From positions 62,001-126,000 of the forward strand of contig JAQGEQ010000232.1 in NCBI GenBank assembly GCA_034620365.1: DNA of 64,000 nt, read 5' to 3'. The stretch is from Pegea sp. RAD2-039 (lineage: Eukaryota; Chordata; Thaliacea; Salpida; Salpidae). This document shows positions 1-13,400 of this stretch, in pieces. Each line of letters begins with the position of its first letter. Position 1 is the first letter of the stretch. A model generated the notes under the pieces. The model was given only the letters and a program-made list of their open reading frames with translations. It did no database searches and was not told the DNA's origin. The position numbers and the translations under genes were made by a program.

Positions 1-39
1 TGGTGGGCGTAACAACCGCTAAACTACGGAGCCAGATAT
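1..39 (-). mobile_element. tRNA-Val-derived SINE, head fragment cut by the window edge
   Basis: The reverse complement reads as the tRNA-like head of the SINE family also seen near 7.4, 38.4 and 64 kb, with a D-arm/box-A-like stretch (GTAGTTTAGCGG). It sits at the same place relative to receptor copy A as the complete element at 7085-7429 sits relative to copy B, so the insertion predates the duplication. The rest of the element lies outside the window. Confidence 0.7.
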
Positions 40-283
40 TTTACTAAAACAATCACTTAAAAAACTCTTGTTTTTAGTTAATGATATTGATTTGCTAAAT
101 GACACAGTAGTTAGAGAGAATTTGAAATAAGTATATAGAATGATTTGAAAAGAAAAAAGTAATTTATTAAACTTTTTAGAACATTTAATTTATTTGAAAA
201 ATGAGAATTTCAAAAGACATAAACTTTCAAAAGAAGATATATTTTTATTAATAATTATTAATTATATAAATTGTAGAATTCTT

Positions 284-3200
284 TCATCCAATCTTATTCA
301 TTTCGTGTCTACCATCAGAGACTATATACTTGTCGCTGTATTTTCTGTCAAAAAATATTTATAGTAAAGTAATCAAAGTAAAGTTGACTGTCTCATACCT
401 TTTTCTCCACAAAATGAATATTACAATGAGAATAACAAAAGCTATAAGAAGACTAAAGATCAGATAATAAACCGATGTCCCCAATTGTGATTGTGCACAG
501 GATGAGTTTGGGGGGAATGATGCAACTTCTGCGCACTCAAGAGTATTAAGAGGTAGACATGGAGTTGTGAAAATAATTGGATTTGATTGTAAAATGTAGC
601 AGTTAGATGCACTGATTGTGACTTTGTAAGTAGTACCTGGCATTAAACAGGTTTTATGAAAGATCATATGATCTTCATTTAATGCATTTTCTGTGAAAGA
701 ACAGTATAAAGATTAAACTTTTTTAAGAAGATCAAAGACTTACCAAAGCTTATATAATTAGTATCTTGATGATCAGATGAGTTGAAGAAGATACGATAAG
801 TTATCGTTTTCTGACTGCTAGATGTAGAAAAAGTGTTCCAAATAAATGTAAAATTTCTTGAATCACTAGAGGGTACCAGTGTAAAGTTTGTTGGTTGTTC
901 AACCTCAACCACTACAAGTAGATTCATTAAAATATTTTCAAGCAATATTTAACTTACTTGAGCAAGTTTGAACCAAATTGACTGGTAGAAGGAAATATTT
1001 TTTCGGAAGATTATCATCAAAAACGGCTTTTAATTGAAACCCGTAGTAGGTATTAGAAACTATATCAATTATTTCCAACCAGTTTTTAGAACTATATAGA
1101 AATCCAAATATTATTAAACATTAATGACGTCACCATCACTTTACCTATTTACAACATTTGTTTTGAGAATTTGATCATTTAAAGGAGCTGTCATGTGATA
1201 GCGAATTTCGAAATGCTTCAACTTCCGATCGCGATCTGATTCGCGTGGTTGATAAATCCACGAGATATTTATCGAATATGAGGTCACTTTTTCAACTTGC
1301 CACGTGACATAATCTCCACTTGGTTTTAGACTCTCTAAAGATAAATGATCAGGAAAAATCTGAGATCATCTCATCTTACTTTCTTGGAAATAGACATCCT
1401 TAAAGACATCACACGAAGTGCATTGCATACGTCCATTGACCACATAAGCGTCCCACAAATCTGAGACAGTTAAATGATGTATAAGATTCGATTAGCTTCA
1501 AGACTCACCTGGAATTTTGACGAGAAATCTTCTTTCGGAGTTTGTTACATTGATTTGCTGAAAAAAGTTCCCCTTAAAATTATTGATATCAAAAACTACA
1601 ATCTGATCCTCTTGTATCCCTGAACTCGTCCAATTACAATCGAGAAAACTTTCATTCATTCTAACACTAAATCGACAATCCATCTTAATCAAACTCACTG
1701 TAAATAACATGATGACGTCACTATACGATGACGTCAAAAGTATTACCATTACTGCAGATTTCGCGCTTAGAAGAGATTTCTTTTACATCGAATCTTATAA
1801 TTTCGTCTTTGAAGTGAAGACTATAATCACTAGGTAGAAGATCGGTGAGTCCGAATTTGGTTTCCAGTCGAATATAAAGCCATAAATTTCCAGGTTTTAA
1901 ATTATGTAATAAAACGAAATGCGTTCTTCTCTCTGCATCAGATTCCATTCCAGGAATGGCCGCAAACTCAAAATGGTTTTCATTCCGAATATAATTGTAA
2001 CCGGCGAAAAACTTACAGCTTGACGTCATTACAACGAAGCCATGAGATGAATTGTTCACTTACGTGATAGTGTGTAATGTTGCCACAGTATTTCATATAC
2101 TCAGGAAGCCTCCAAGCTACCAACAAAGTAGTCTGGTTGATAAAGAGTCCGTTTTTATTCCCATGCTTTACAACTTGAGCAAATTCTTTAGGAGCTGGAA
2201 AGCATCATGTGTAAGGATCACAAAGAAATAGTGAAAACTTAAAACTTACCACATCCTACTGTCTCTATAACTTTCTCTTTGCTTTCTACTGAATAGTACA
2301 TATGATTTTCAAAGTCCATTTCAGTTCTCATTGTTATGTGATAGGTAGCAAAAGGCTCCAAGCCAGATATAGTGGACTTGCATTTGGTTTTATCACAAGT
2401 TCCAACTCCGTAGGATTGAACTGGATTGAAATTATTAGCAGAACGAAACTTACACTTATCTAATTGTACATACAGTTTGTTTCATAATCAGAGTCGTCTA
2501 GATGAATCTGCGTTCTAGCGAAAACGGAAAAATTGTAAGCAGCATTAAATAGAGGCTTCTGCCAGGTTACTTTAAGCACATTTCCAGTTTCTAAACTTAC
2601 GTGAAATTTGCTAATAGGCTCAACCATCTTAGCTGAAAATGAAAGTTTAAAAGTGGAAAAAAAAAGACGTCATAAAAACAAACTTATGTTCATGATCAGA
2701 TTTATTGAACGGACTGAAGATTCAAATCGGTTGCTTTGAAGGCATTGATAAACTCCTTGGTCAGTTTCAGTGATATTCGGAATAACTAACAATGTATATT
2801 TAGATCCCTTAAATTGTGCTATCCCTGTATAGACTTCATCATTGTAGTTTAAACTAGTATCTGAAGAGTAATAAAACAGTTAAAATGAAATCTGGAAGTT
2901 TTGAAGCTTACCAATTTCTTTACCATTGCGAAACCAAGTAGGATACCCATCATTATATGTTTGATCGCTTGAACATTTAATCTGAAATCTTTGAGAAAGT
3001 CTGTCAAAGTGTTGGAAGTAAATTGTATCATTATATTCTTTTCCCATATAAAAGATTTGAAGTTTTGGTTTTGCTGAAAAAACGTTTAATTTACAAATAA
3101 GTAAGAAGCCAGAAGATTACTCACATAAGACATAAATTTGGAATTTTCTATGGACGTCATCATCAGTAGAATGATGTTCTATAAAACGATTCTTTTCGTC

Positions 3201-4524
3201 GATGAATTTGTTTACGTTAGGTTCAGTCACATTATTAAAGTAAATTCTACCCTTATATATACTTATATACTTATTAGTAGGGCACCAGAATTCACCTAAG
3301 AAATAATTAAAAAAATTAAAAAAAAATCTAATCCTCGGGTTTACTACAATACAATCAATAGACCTCTTACCATCATGAAAATTCCACTCACAATCGGGAT
3401 TATCAAAATCAAATGTTTTGTCGTAGGGTAGATAGTCAACAATAAGATCTTCACCGCTTTTAACAACAACACTATGAGGTGGAGGTAAAATCCATGATTT
3501 TGTTATTTCTATTAACACATACACTATGTAATAACTGTCATGGCATCAGCAACAAACCTTTTGCTGTAGTTTTGACTTCAAGACGTGCTGCTTTTGAAGA
3601 AATACTTCTGTAACCATCACTAGCCACACACAAATAGTTTCCATTATCATTTTGATTCACATTCTCCAATCGAAGAAAATTCGTGTAAACTCCAAAAATT
3701 CTTTGAAATAAAAAGTTAGAAGTGATTGGTCATTAGCAGCATCTAACCTGTCAGTGCTGAAGATTTGCTTCCCATTCTTCTTCCAGTATACTGTTGTATC
3801 CTGATTGTAGGTCTCACATTTAAAATAAGTCGTGCTGTTTGCATTGATCCCAATCTGATTCTTAGGACTTTTAGTGATTCTAAGTTCTTCATCTGAAGAA
3901 TCTACAACCAACTTGTAAGTAAACTGATAAAATTGTTCTTACATCTTACCTTTATAGAAAATTCTTATTTCTTCACTCAAAACAATTTGGTTTTCTAATG
4001 AAATAGCGCACATCACAAATTGAGAATAATATCTGCGGTGATAAATCTTTAGAGTTGAGTCAGTTGTTATAAACTTCGTTATGTTATCGTGTGTCACTGT
4101 AGTATCTGAGTTGATTTCTATTGTACTTGTTGTCGGGATAGAATCAAAAACAGCTTTTTTGTAAGCTCTTTGATTAATATAGTGATGAGGATCTATATTA
4201 GATTCTCTTACAACCCAAAATAGTTTAAACTCATCCGAGTAAATTGCTTCTGAATCACATTTTAATGTTGAAGAAGTCACAGTTTCACTAATACTCTGAA
4301 TAAGCGGTGGTGTTATCTTGGATACCCTTGTAGAGCTTATAAACGTACAAGATGCATGTATTGCTCCTGAAAATCAGTTTTATATAAAATTATTGAATAG
4401 ATATTGAATAAACTAAAAGATTATTCAAATTATTAGTTAAAATAAAGTAATAACTGAAAGGTTACAGAAACTCACCAGTTGTACAAAGCAAAATGATTAA
4501 TAAGGTGATCAGAAAACTTTCCAT
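284..4524 (-). CDS. Ig/fibronectin-III single-pass receptor, copy A
   Basis: This many-exon gene encodes a cell-surface receptor of roughly 1,100 residues. The first exon (4476-4524) encodes a signal peptide, MESFLITLLIILLC. Next come about four Ig-like domains; the second is clearest, with YFKCETY, YWKKNGK and NQNDNGNYLC. Then come about five FN3-like domains, one holding a C...FLDCNW pattern like the first module of class I cytokine receptors. A transmembrane helix (VYYLIFSLLIAFVILIVIFI) is followed by a cytoplasmic tail of only about 23 residues, ending NKIG. The tail has no kinase or recognisable signalling motif, so a partner chain or adhesion role is likely (inference). Introns are short and several contain TGACGTCA. 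Exon phases joined cleanly wherever I checked. The family (Ig plus FN3 ectodomain) is secure; ligand and orthology are not. Copy B at 7680-11891 is its paralogue. Confidence 0.85.
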
Positions 4525-7084
4525 CTTTATAAACAGTCTTCAGCAGAAAACAGCTTTTTTACAAATATCTAAAATAAATTTACAACAAATAACTCTACTA
4601 ATCTTCAGTAATAAACGTGATCAGATTTTGATATAGAAGCTATAACTTTAAAAATACAGCATAAAAAAACTTATTTAAGTTACTTTAGCTTTAGTAAACA
4701 TTATTAAAAGATGTATACAGCTTATGTTTTAAAATATAAATTCTTACAATTTTACATAATTATTACTCAAAAAAGCTTTGGAAACCTTATAATTGTAATA
4801 CTTTTTTTGCAATAAACATTAAACAACTTGACATTGAAAGAATTTTGAAAGGGTGACTAGGAAAACTAAACTTGAAACCTTATATGTTAAGCTTTGAAAA
4901 TAAAAACTTTGATGCGTTTAAAAGCGGTATCTTAAGTAACGATATCTTAAGATTTTAAAAGGGTTTTAAGACTATGATAAATTTAATAGTACCTCATTGA
5001 TAGTGTCATTACATTCAGAAAAATATTAGAGGTTTTGATTTCTTATAACTATAGATAAAAGTTTATTTAGACCTTTGTTGAATTCGAAAAAGTACAAATG
5101 ATCTCAGTTTCTTCATAACTGAGAGATGAACTTCTTCCTTAGTCTGCGGAGCAAAGTTGTTTCTGAAATAAAAATTCAACTAAATTGTTGATTTGCTAAA
5201 TTATAATAAGAAATACATCAACATCTTAAATAACAAAATCAATCATCTTTTTTTTAAGAATTGATTAACTTTCTAACTTATTATTATTATTGAATTTTAG
5301 ATTTTATACAAAAGTATTTTTATTTTCAAACCTTCAGAATGATCGCCATTCAGTAAATGTCTAACTTACCTAATAAATAAATTTGTAATTTAGCTTAAAA
5401 AACTAAACGAGTTAAAAAATTGATGATTTAGTTTACAACAAATGCATCTAAGTAAAAGTAAGACTACAGGATATAATCGAAGACATTTTTTAAGTTATCT
5501 CTTTCAGAAGTTTGTCGATACACTGAATATTTTCAAATATTCAAACTAATTAAAGATAATTTAGCTATCATAAAACTATTTAGTTAAAGTTAATTAGTTG
5601 AATCGTCATTGATGATGTACAACAACAAATTATTTTCACTGATCTCATGTAGCACGTTCTAGCAAGCAATTTGCAAAAAAGTGGTTTCTTTTTCGTATCA
5701 CCTATAATAAAATATGTCACTTTATCTCATGAGCCTCATACAATCGATTTCAATTTGATGAATATTTGAGTTGAATTAGCTTGCACCAAAAGTATTTCCT
5801 AATAAACCTTCTCTGGATTAATTTGTTCACTTAGTATCATCGAATTGAAACAAAATGGTTCATTTTTAGGATAATTAGATTATTCGATTATTATTTTTAT
5901 TATTTAGATTAGATTATTAGATAATAAAATGCTGATAAATTTTTAGTAAGAAACAACTTGTTGACGTTTTATTAAATGCATGAAGAATTTTCTATACAGA
6001 GATTCTACTGAATTATATAATAGTCTGCTTCGGCCAAGAAAGTCTATGCTGGAAAACTCTGTTTTTCTACTAGCGACAAATTTGAAAAACGATTAATTCA
6101 ACTAGCTGCTAATTTAAACCTTTTTTGCATTATTGTGAAATGTAGGAAACGTAGAAATTTTTTTGATAAAGTTTATATTTCTACAATTAAATCATATAAA
6201 TGCTTATTTTTAAATTTAATTTGTTGTTAGGATTAATAGACCAAAAGTATAATTAATTAAATAGACTATAGTTGATATTCTTAACAAGCTGCTTAACCAT
6301 TTCATATGCTTTACTAATCTCAGCAATCTTTTTATTCTATCTATCAAAGATGATCAACTGAAATACAATAACAAACAGAAAGTAATTTTTCACAATATAA
6401 AATTTGCTGCAAAGTATAAAATAGTCACAACTGAATAAACGAAAATCTAATTGCGTTTATAAGCTTTAAAAAAATCAAAATTAGCAGCATTAACTATCGC
6501 TGGTTGACTTCAATCAATTTTAGCTTGGGGTCATATGAGTAAATCCTCTTTCTTCTGGACTTTATCAATAAGTTTTCAAACTTTATCAAGAGATCTTCAA
6601 ATATTTTCCGCGTTTTTTAGCTGTTTTAAAGTTTTCTTTTCGAGTAGCTACAACTAGTATAGATGAAATGTAGTTTTTAATACTTAAAGAGTTTTATTGT
6701 CATTTATAAATCGTACAACTTTTTACCTCTACATGAAACTCTGTTGGAATTTAAAAGTTAATAAAAGAGTTATTTATTTACAGCTTTGCCAGCTCTAAGT
6801 AAAGATAAAAATTACTTTATGACGTTCATAACTTTAAAATTTAAAGTATTTTCAAGCTTAAAATAGTGATTAAAGCTTATTTAATGACTGAACTAAAGTA
6901 AAAACTGTAAATCAAACAAACTGAAATTAAACCCATGTTGTAATCATGCAATATCTTCACTTACAATATTAAGTTGTTACAGTTTTGTTTGAAATAAGTT
7001 ACATAATTGAAATTGACTGTGTGTATTTTAGTTTTCATTTTCCTAAGCTTACTTTTTTGAATTATATAAAATTTAAATTTATTT
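4525..7084. other. AT-rich spacer upstream of receptor copy A
   Basis: The first kilobase is the duplicated 5' flank. From about 5590 to 7084 the sequence is unique to this copy within the window. I see no open frame with splice support, RNA gene or clear repeat here. Confidence 0.6.
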
Positions 7085-7429
7085 ATTCAACGCGTGGCTG
7101 CAAGTGACAAATTCAACAGTTCTGGAAGAAGAAGATGTCTTGGCCGTGAACGGCTAGGGCAGGAATTATGGAGATCCATTTGTTGCCTATGCTAAGAACT
7201 TTCAACGCCAGAACGATACTGAGTATAATGACAAACTGCCCATGAGGATCCAACTACGGCTTTAATTTCAGAGTTTTGCGTCTTGTAGAAGTATTGTCAG
7301 AAAACAGATCATCAAAGCCCTACCTAGGTTCTTATGGACTTTCCTTTGTCAAAGTTTTTGTCCGCTCAAGCTCAAATCCGGGATCTTCTGTATGTTTGGT
7401 GGGCGTAACAACCGCTACACTACAGAGCC
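7085..7429 (-). mobile_element. tRNA-Val-derived SINE, full-length but internally deleted copy
   Basis: On the minus strand the element begins at 7429 with a tRNA-like head whose anticodon loop reads CAAACAT, matching tRNA-Val(AAC). The body shares blocks with the 38.4-kb copy: GACAATACTTCTACAAGACG, GGCAGTTTGTCATTATACTC and CATAGGCAACA. An internal stretch of about 80 nt present in the 38-kb and 64-kb copies is missing here. The 3' boundary is approximate. Confidence 0.75.
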
Positions 7430-10400
7430 AGATATTTTACTAAAACAATCACTTAAAAAACTCTTGTTTTTAGTTAATGATATTGATTTGCTAAATGACA
7501 CAGAAGTTAGAGAGAATTTGAAATAAGTATATAGAATGATTTGAAAAGAAAAAAGTAATTTATTAAACTTTTTAGAACATTTAATTTATTTGAAAAATGA
7601 GAATTTCAAAAGACATAAACTTTCAAAAGAAGATATATTTTTATTAATAATTATTAATTATATAAATTGTAGAATTCTTTCATCCAATCTTATTCATTTC
7701 GTGCCTACCATCAGAGACTATATGCTTGTCGCTGTATTTTCTGTCAAAAAATATTTATAGTAAAGTAATCAAAGTAAAGTTGACTGTCTCATACCTTTTT
7801 CTCCACAAAATGAATATTACAATGAGAATAACAAAAGCTATAAGAAAACCAAAGATCAGAAAATAAACCGATGTCCCCAATTGTGATTGTGCACAGGATG
7901 AGTTTGGGGGGAATGATGCAACTTCTGCGCACTCAAGAGAATTAAGAGGTAGACATGGAGTTGTGAAAATAATTGGATTTGATTGTAAAATGTAGCAGTT
8001 AGATGCACTGATTGTGACTTTGTAAGTAGTACCTGGCATTAAACAGGTTTTATGAAAGATCATATGATCTTCATTTAATGCATTTTCTGTGAAAGAACAG
8101 TATAAAGATTAAACTTTTTTAAGAAGATCAAAGACTTACCAAAGCTTATATAATTAGTATCTTGATGATCAGATGAGTTGAAGAAGATACGATAAGTTAT
8201 CGTTTTCTGACTGCTAGATGTAGAAAAAGTGTTCCAAATAAATGTAAAATTTCTTGAATCACTAGAGGGTACCAGTGTAAAGTTTGTTGGTTGTTCAACC
8301 TCAACCACTACAAGTAGATTCATTAAAATATTTTCAAGCAATATTTAACTTACTTGAGCAAGTTTGAACCAAATTGACTGGTAGAAGGAAATATTTTTTC
8401 GGAAGATTATCATCAAAAACGGCTTTTAATTGAAACCCATAGTGGATATTAGACACTAAATCAATTACTTCCAACCAGTTTTTAGAACTATATAGAAATC
8501 CAAATATTATTAAACATTAATGACGTCACCATCACTTTACCTATTTACTACATTTGTTTTGAGAATTTGATCATTTAAAGGAGCTGTCATGTAATAGCGA
8601 ATTTCGAAATGCTTCAACTTCCGATCGCGATCTGATTCGCGTGGTTGATAAATCCACGAGATATTTATCGAATATGAGGTCACTTTTTCAACTTGCCACG
8701 TGACATAATCTCCACTTGGTTTTAGACTCTCTAAAGATAAATGATCAGGAAAAATCTGAGATCATCTCATCTTACTTTCTTGGAAATAGACATCCTTAAA
8801 GACATCACACGAAGTGTATTGCATACGTCCATTGACCACATAAGCGTCCCACAAATCTGAGACAGTTAAATGATGTATAAGATTCGATTAGCTTCAAGAC
8901 TCACCTGGAATTTTGACGAGAAATCTTCTTTCGGAGTTTGTTACATTGATTTGCTGAAAAAAGTTCCCCTTAAAATTATTGATATCAAAAACTACAATCT
9001 GATCCTCTTGTATCCCTGAACTCGTCCAATTACAATCGAGAAAACTTTCATTCATACTAACAATAAGGTGACAATCCATCTTAATCAAACTCACTGTAAA
9101 TAACATGATGACGTCACTATACGATGACGTCAAAAGTATTACCATTACTGCAGATTTCGTGCTTAGAAGAGCTTTCTTTTACATCGAATCTTATAATTTC
9201 GTCTTTGAAGTGAAGACTATAATCACTAGGTAGAAGATCGGTGAGTCCGAATTTGGTTTCCAGTCGAATATAAAGCCATAAATTTCCAGGTTTTAAATTA
9301 TGTAATAAAACGAAATGCGTTCTTCTCTCTGCATCAGATTCCATTCCAGGAATGGCCGCAAACTCAAATTGGTTTTCATTCCGAATATAATTGTAACCGG
9401 CGAAAAACTAAAAGCTTGACGTCATTACAACGAAGTCATGAGATGAATTGTTCACTTACGTGATAGTGTGTAATGTTGCCACAGTATTTCATATACTCAG
9501 GAAGCCTCCAAGCTACCAACAAAGTAGTCTGGTTGATAAAGAGTCCGTTTTTATTCCCATGCTTTACTACTTGAGCAAATTCTTTAGGAGCTGGAAAGCA
9601 TCATGTGTAAGGATCACAAAGAAATAGTGAAAACTTAAAACTTACCACATCCTACTGTCTCTATAACTTTCTCTTTGCTTTCTACTGAATAGTACATATG
9701 ATTTTCAAAGTCCATTTCAGTTCTCATTGTTATGTGATAGGTAGCAAAAGGCTCCAAGCCAGATATAGTGGACTTGCATTTGGTTTTATCACAAGTTCCA
9801 ACTCCGTAGGATTGAACTGGATTGAAATTATTAGCAGAACGAAACTTACACTTATCTAATTGTACATACAGTTTGTTTCATAATCAGAGTCGTCTAGATG
9901 AATCTGCGTTCTAGCGAAAACGGAAAAATTGTAAGCAGCATTAAATAGAGGCTTCTGCCAGGTTACTTTAAGCACATTTCCAGTTTCTAAACTTACGTGA
10001 AATTTGCTAATAGGCTCAACCATCTTAGCTGAAAATGAAAGTTTAAAAGTGGGAAAAAAAGACGTCATAAAAACAAACTTATGTTCATGATCAGATTTAT
10101 TGAACGGACTGAAGATTCAAATCGGTTGCTTTGAAGGCATTGATAAACTCCTTGGTCAGTTTCAGTGATATTCGGAATAACTAACAATGTATATTTAGAT
10201 CCCTTAAATTGTGCTATCCCTGTATAGACTTCATCATTGTAGTTTAAACTAGTATCTGAAGAGTAATAAAACAGTTAAAATGAAATTTGGAAGTTTTGAA
10301 GCTTACCAATTTCTTTACCATTGCGAAACCAAGTAGGATACCCATCATTATATGTTTGATCGCTTGAACATATAATCTGAAATCTTTGAGAAAGTCTGTC

Positions 10401-12956
10401 AAAGTGTTGGAAGTAAATTGTATCATTATATTCTTTTCCCATATAAAAGATTTGAAGTTTTGGTTTTGCTGAAAAAACGTTTAATTTACAAATAAGTAAG
10501 AAGCCAGAAGATTACTCACATAAGACATAAATTTGGAATTTTCTATCTTTTATAAAACGATTCTTTTCGTCGATGAATTTGTTTACGTTAGGTTCAGTCA
10601 CATTGAAAATGTGAATTCTACCCTTATATAATCCATACTTATTAGTAGGGCACCAGAGTGCAGCTAAGAAATAATTGAAGAAATTAAAAAAAATCTAATC
10701 CTCGGGTTTACTACAACACAATCAATAGACATCTTACTATAATGATAATTCCTTTTACAATGAGGATTTTCAAAATCAAATGTTTTGTCGTAGGGTAGAT
10801 AGTCAACAATAAGATCTTCACCGCTTTTAACAACAACACTATGAGGTGGAGGTAAAATCCATGGTTTTGTTATTTCTATTAACACATACACTATGTAATA
10901 ACTGTCATGGCATCAGCAACAAACCTTTTGCTGTAGTTTTGACTTCAAGACGTGCTGCTTTTGAAGAAATACTTCTGTAACCATCACTAGCCACACACAA
11001 ATAATATCCATTATCACTTTGATTCACATTCACCAATCGAAGAAAGTTCGTGTCAACTCCAAAAATTCTTTGAAATAAAAAGTTAGAAGTGATTGGTCAT
11101 TAGCAGCATCTAACCTGTCAGTGCTGAAGATTTGCTTCCCATTCTTCTTCCAGTATACTGTTGTATCCTGATTGTAGGTCTCACATTTAAAATAAGTCGT
11201 GCTGTCTGCATTGATCCCAATCCGATTCTTAGGACTTTTAGTGATTCTAAGTTCTTCATCTGAAGAATCTACAACCAACTTGTAAGTAAACTGATAAAAT
11301 TGTTCTTACATCTTACCTTTATAGAAAATTCTTTTTTCTTCACTCAAAACAATTTGGTTTTCTAATGATATAGCGCACATCACAAATTGAGAATAATATC
11401 TGCGGTGATAAATCTTTAGAGTTGAGTCAGTTGTTATAAACTTCGTTATGTTATCGTGTGTCACTGTAGTATCTGAGTTGATTTCTATTGTACTTGTTGT
11501 CGGAATAGAATCAAAAACAGCTTTTTCGTAAGCTCTTCGATTAATATAGTGATGAGGATCTATATTAGATTCTCTTACAACCCAAAATAGTTTAAACTCA
11601 TCCGAGTAAATTGCTTCTGAATCACATTTTAATGTTGAAGAAGTCACAGTTTCACTAATATTCTGAATAAGCGGTGGTGTTATCTTGGATACGCTTGTAG
11701 AGCTTATAAACGTACAAGATGTATGTATTGCTCCTGAAAATCAGTTTTATATAAAATTATTGAATAAATATTGAATAAACTAAAAGATTATTCAAATTAT
11801 TAGTTAAAATAAAGTAATAACTGAAAGGTTACAGAAACTCACCAGTTGTACAAAGCCAAATGATTAATAAGGTTCTCAGAAAACTTTCCATCTTTTTAAA
11901 CAGAGTCTTCAGCAGAAAACAGCTTTTTTACAAATATCTAAAATAAATTTACAACAAATAACTCTACTAATCTTCAGTAATAAACGTGATCAGATTTTGA
12001 TATAGAAGCTATAACTTTAAAAATACAGTATAAAAAAACTTATTTAAGTTACTTTAGCTTTAGTAAACATTATTAAAAGATGTATACAGCTTATATATGT
12101 TTTAAAATATAAATTCTTACAACTTTACATAATTATTACTCAAAAAAGCTTTGGAAACCTTATAATTGTAATACTTTTTTTGCAATAAACATTAAACAAC
12201 TTGACATTGAAAGAATTTTGAAAGGGTGACTAGGAAAACTAAACTTGAAACCCTATATGTTAAGCTTTGAAAATAAAAACTTTGATGCGTTTAAAAGCGG
12301 TATCTTAAGTAACGATATCTTAAGATTTTAAAAGGATTTTAACACTATGATAAATTTAATAGTACCACATTGATAGTGTCATTACATTCAGAAAAATATT
12401 AGAGGTTTTGATTTCTTATAACTATAGATAAAAGTTTATTTAGACCTTTGTTGAATTCGAAAAAGTACAAATGATCTCAGTCTCTTCATAACTGAGAGAT
12501 GAACTTCTTCCTTAGTCTGCGGAGCAAAGTTGTTTCTGAAATAAAAATTCAACTAAATTGTTGATTTGCTAAATTATAATAAGAAATACATCAGCATCTT
12601 AAATAACAAAATCAATCATCTTTTTTTTAAGAATTGATTAACTTTCTAACTTATTATTATTATTGAATTTTAGATTTTATACAAAAGTATTTTTATTTTC
12701 AAACCTTCAGAATGATCGCCATTCAGTAAATGTCTAACTTACCTAATAAATAAATTTGTAAATTAGCTTAAAAAACTAAACGAGTTAAAAAATTGATGAT
12801 TTAGTTTACAACAAATGCATCTAAGTAAAAGTAAGACTACAGGATGTAATCGAAGACATTTTTTAAGTTATATCTTTCAGAAGTTTGTCGATGCACTGAA
12901 TATTTTCAAATATTCAAACTAATTAAAGATAATTTAGCTATCATAAAACTACTTAG
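7397..12956. repeat. Tandem segmental duplication, copy B
   Basis: This is the second unit of the receptor duplication (copy A 1-5590). Beyond about 12956 the sequence is unrelated to the equivalent DNA of copy A, so this is the right end of the array. Divergence is uneven: most stretches are near-identical, but about 10530-10760 carries many substitutions and indels. Confidence 0.92.
7680..11891 (-). CDS. Ig/fibronectin-III single-pass receptor, copy B
   Basis: This paralogue of the gene at 284-4524 has the same exon plan: signal peptide (MESFLRTLLIIWLC), Ig-like domains, FN3-like domains, one transmembrane helix and a short basic tail ending NKIG. No disabling change was seen; the indels are in frame, and the altered acceptor near 9412 still ends in AG. 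Compared with copy A, the third Ig-like domain has lost a Trp and an acidic patch (CKRNYHY instead of CEWNFHD), lacks an eight-residue insertion rich in His and Asp, and has a changed strand near the end of the domain. The C-x-W module begins CHLIVSMN rather than CRFSVRMN. The signal peptide, TM segment and tail are nearly unchanged, so binding specificity probably differs while the output is conserved (inference). Confidence 0.85.
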
Positions 12957-13400
12957 TTTAAATAATTAACTTTACTTTATGTTTTTTATTAGTATTTCTT
13001 TGCAACAATTTAGCTTTTTAATAAATTTAAACAGTTTTTGTAGTCAAAAGTTCTTTTTATTGTTTTGAATAACACATAATTTATAGTTTCAATAATTATT
13101 ACATAAAATTATGTAATTACTATTAAATCATTATATTTTTACTTAAAACTTTTCATATTTGAGATACTTTTACTGAAGCAGTAATCAGCAAGTAAGTATT
13201 CTTCTTTAATTACTAATCATATAATATAAATTCAGAGTGAATAAAGTCCTTTAAACATTTTGTTTTTGTTCATATTTTCAAAATTACATTTAAAAGTGAA
13301 AGATGATGAAAACAATACAAAGTATAAAGATGTTTACATACATTAGTAGCTCCAAGTTGTTTTCAGTTGGGTGACTAGTTTTATATATTTTTTGTTGAAA
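11892..13400. other. Spacer: duplicated 5' flank, then unique AT-rich DNA
   Basis: The duplicated flank runs to about 12956. The remainder is AT-rich with no supported gene. A 3' splice-site-like GTTGTTTTCAG near 13365 precedes the next gene and could be a 5'-UTR or trans-splice acceptor. Confidence 0.5.

Larger units (their letters stand above)
1..5590. repeat. Tandem segmental duplication, copy A
   Basis: This segment aligns over its whole length with 7397 to about 12956, giving a unit of about 7,396 bp. It covers the SINE head, the complete receptor gene and about 1 kb of its 5' flank. Most of it differs only by scattered substitutions and small indels. Similarity stops near CTATCATAAAACTA. 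Because position 1 is already inside the repeat, the array may continue to the left. Confidence 0.92.

Noticed and set aside
1-12956. Assembly artefact (haplotig) instead of a real receptor duplication
   Set aside because: The copies differ by many substitutions and in-frame indels, their flanks differ, and a third partial copy lies elsewhere; still, read depth would settle it.
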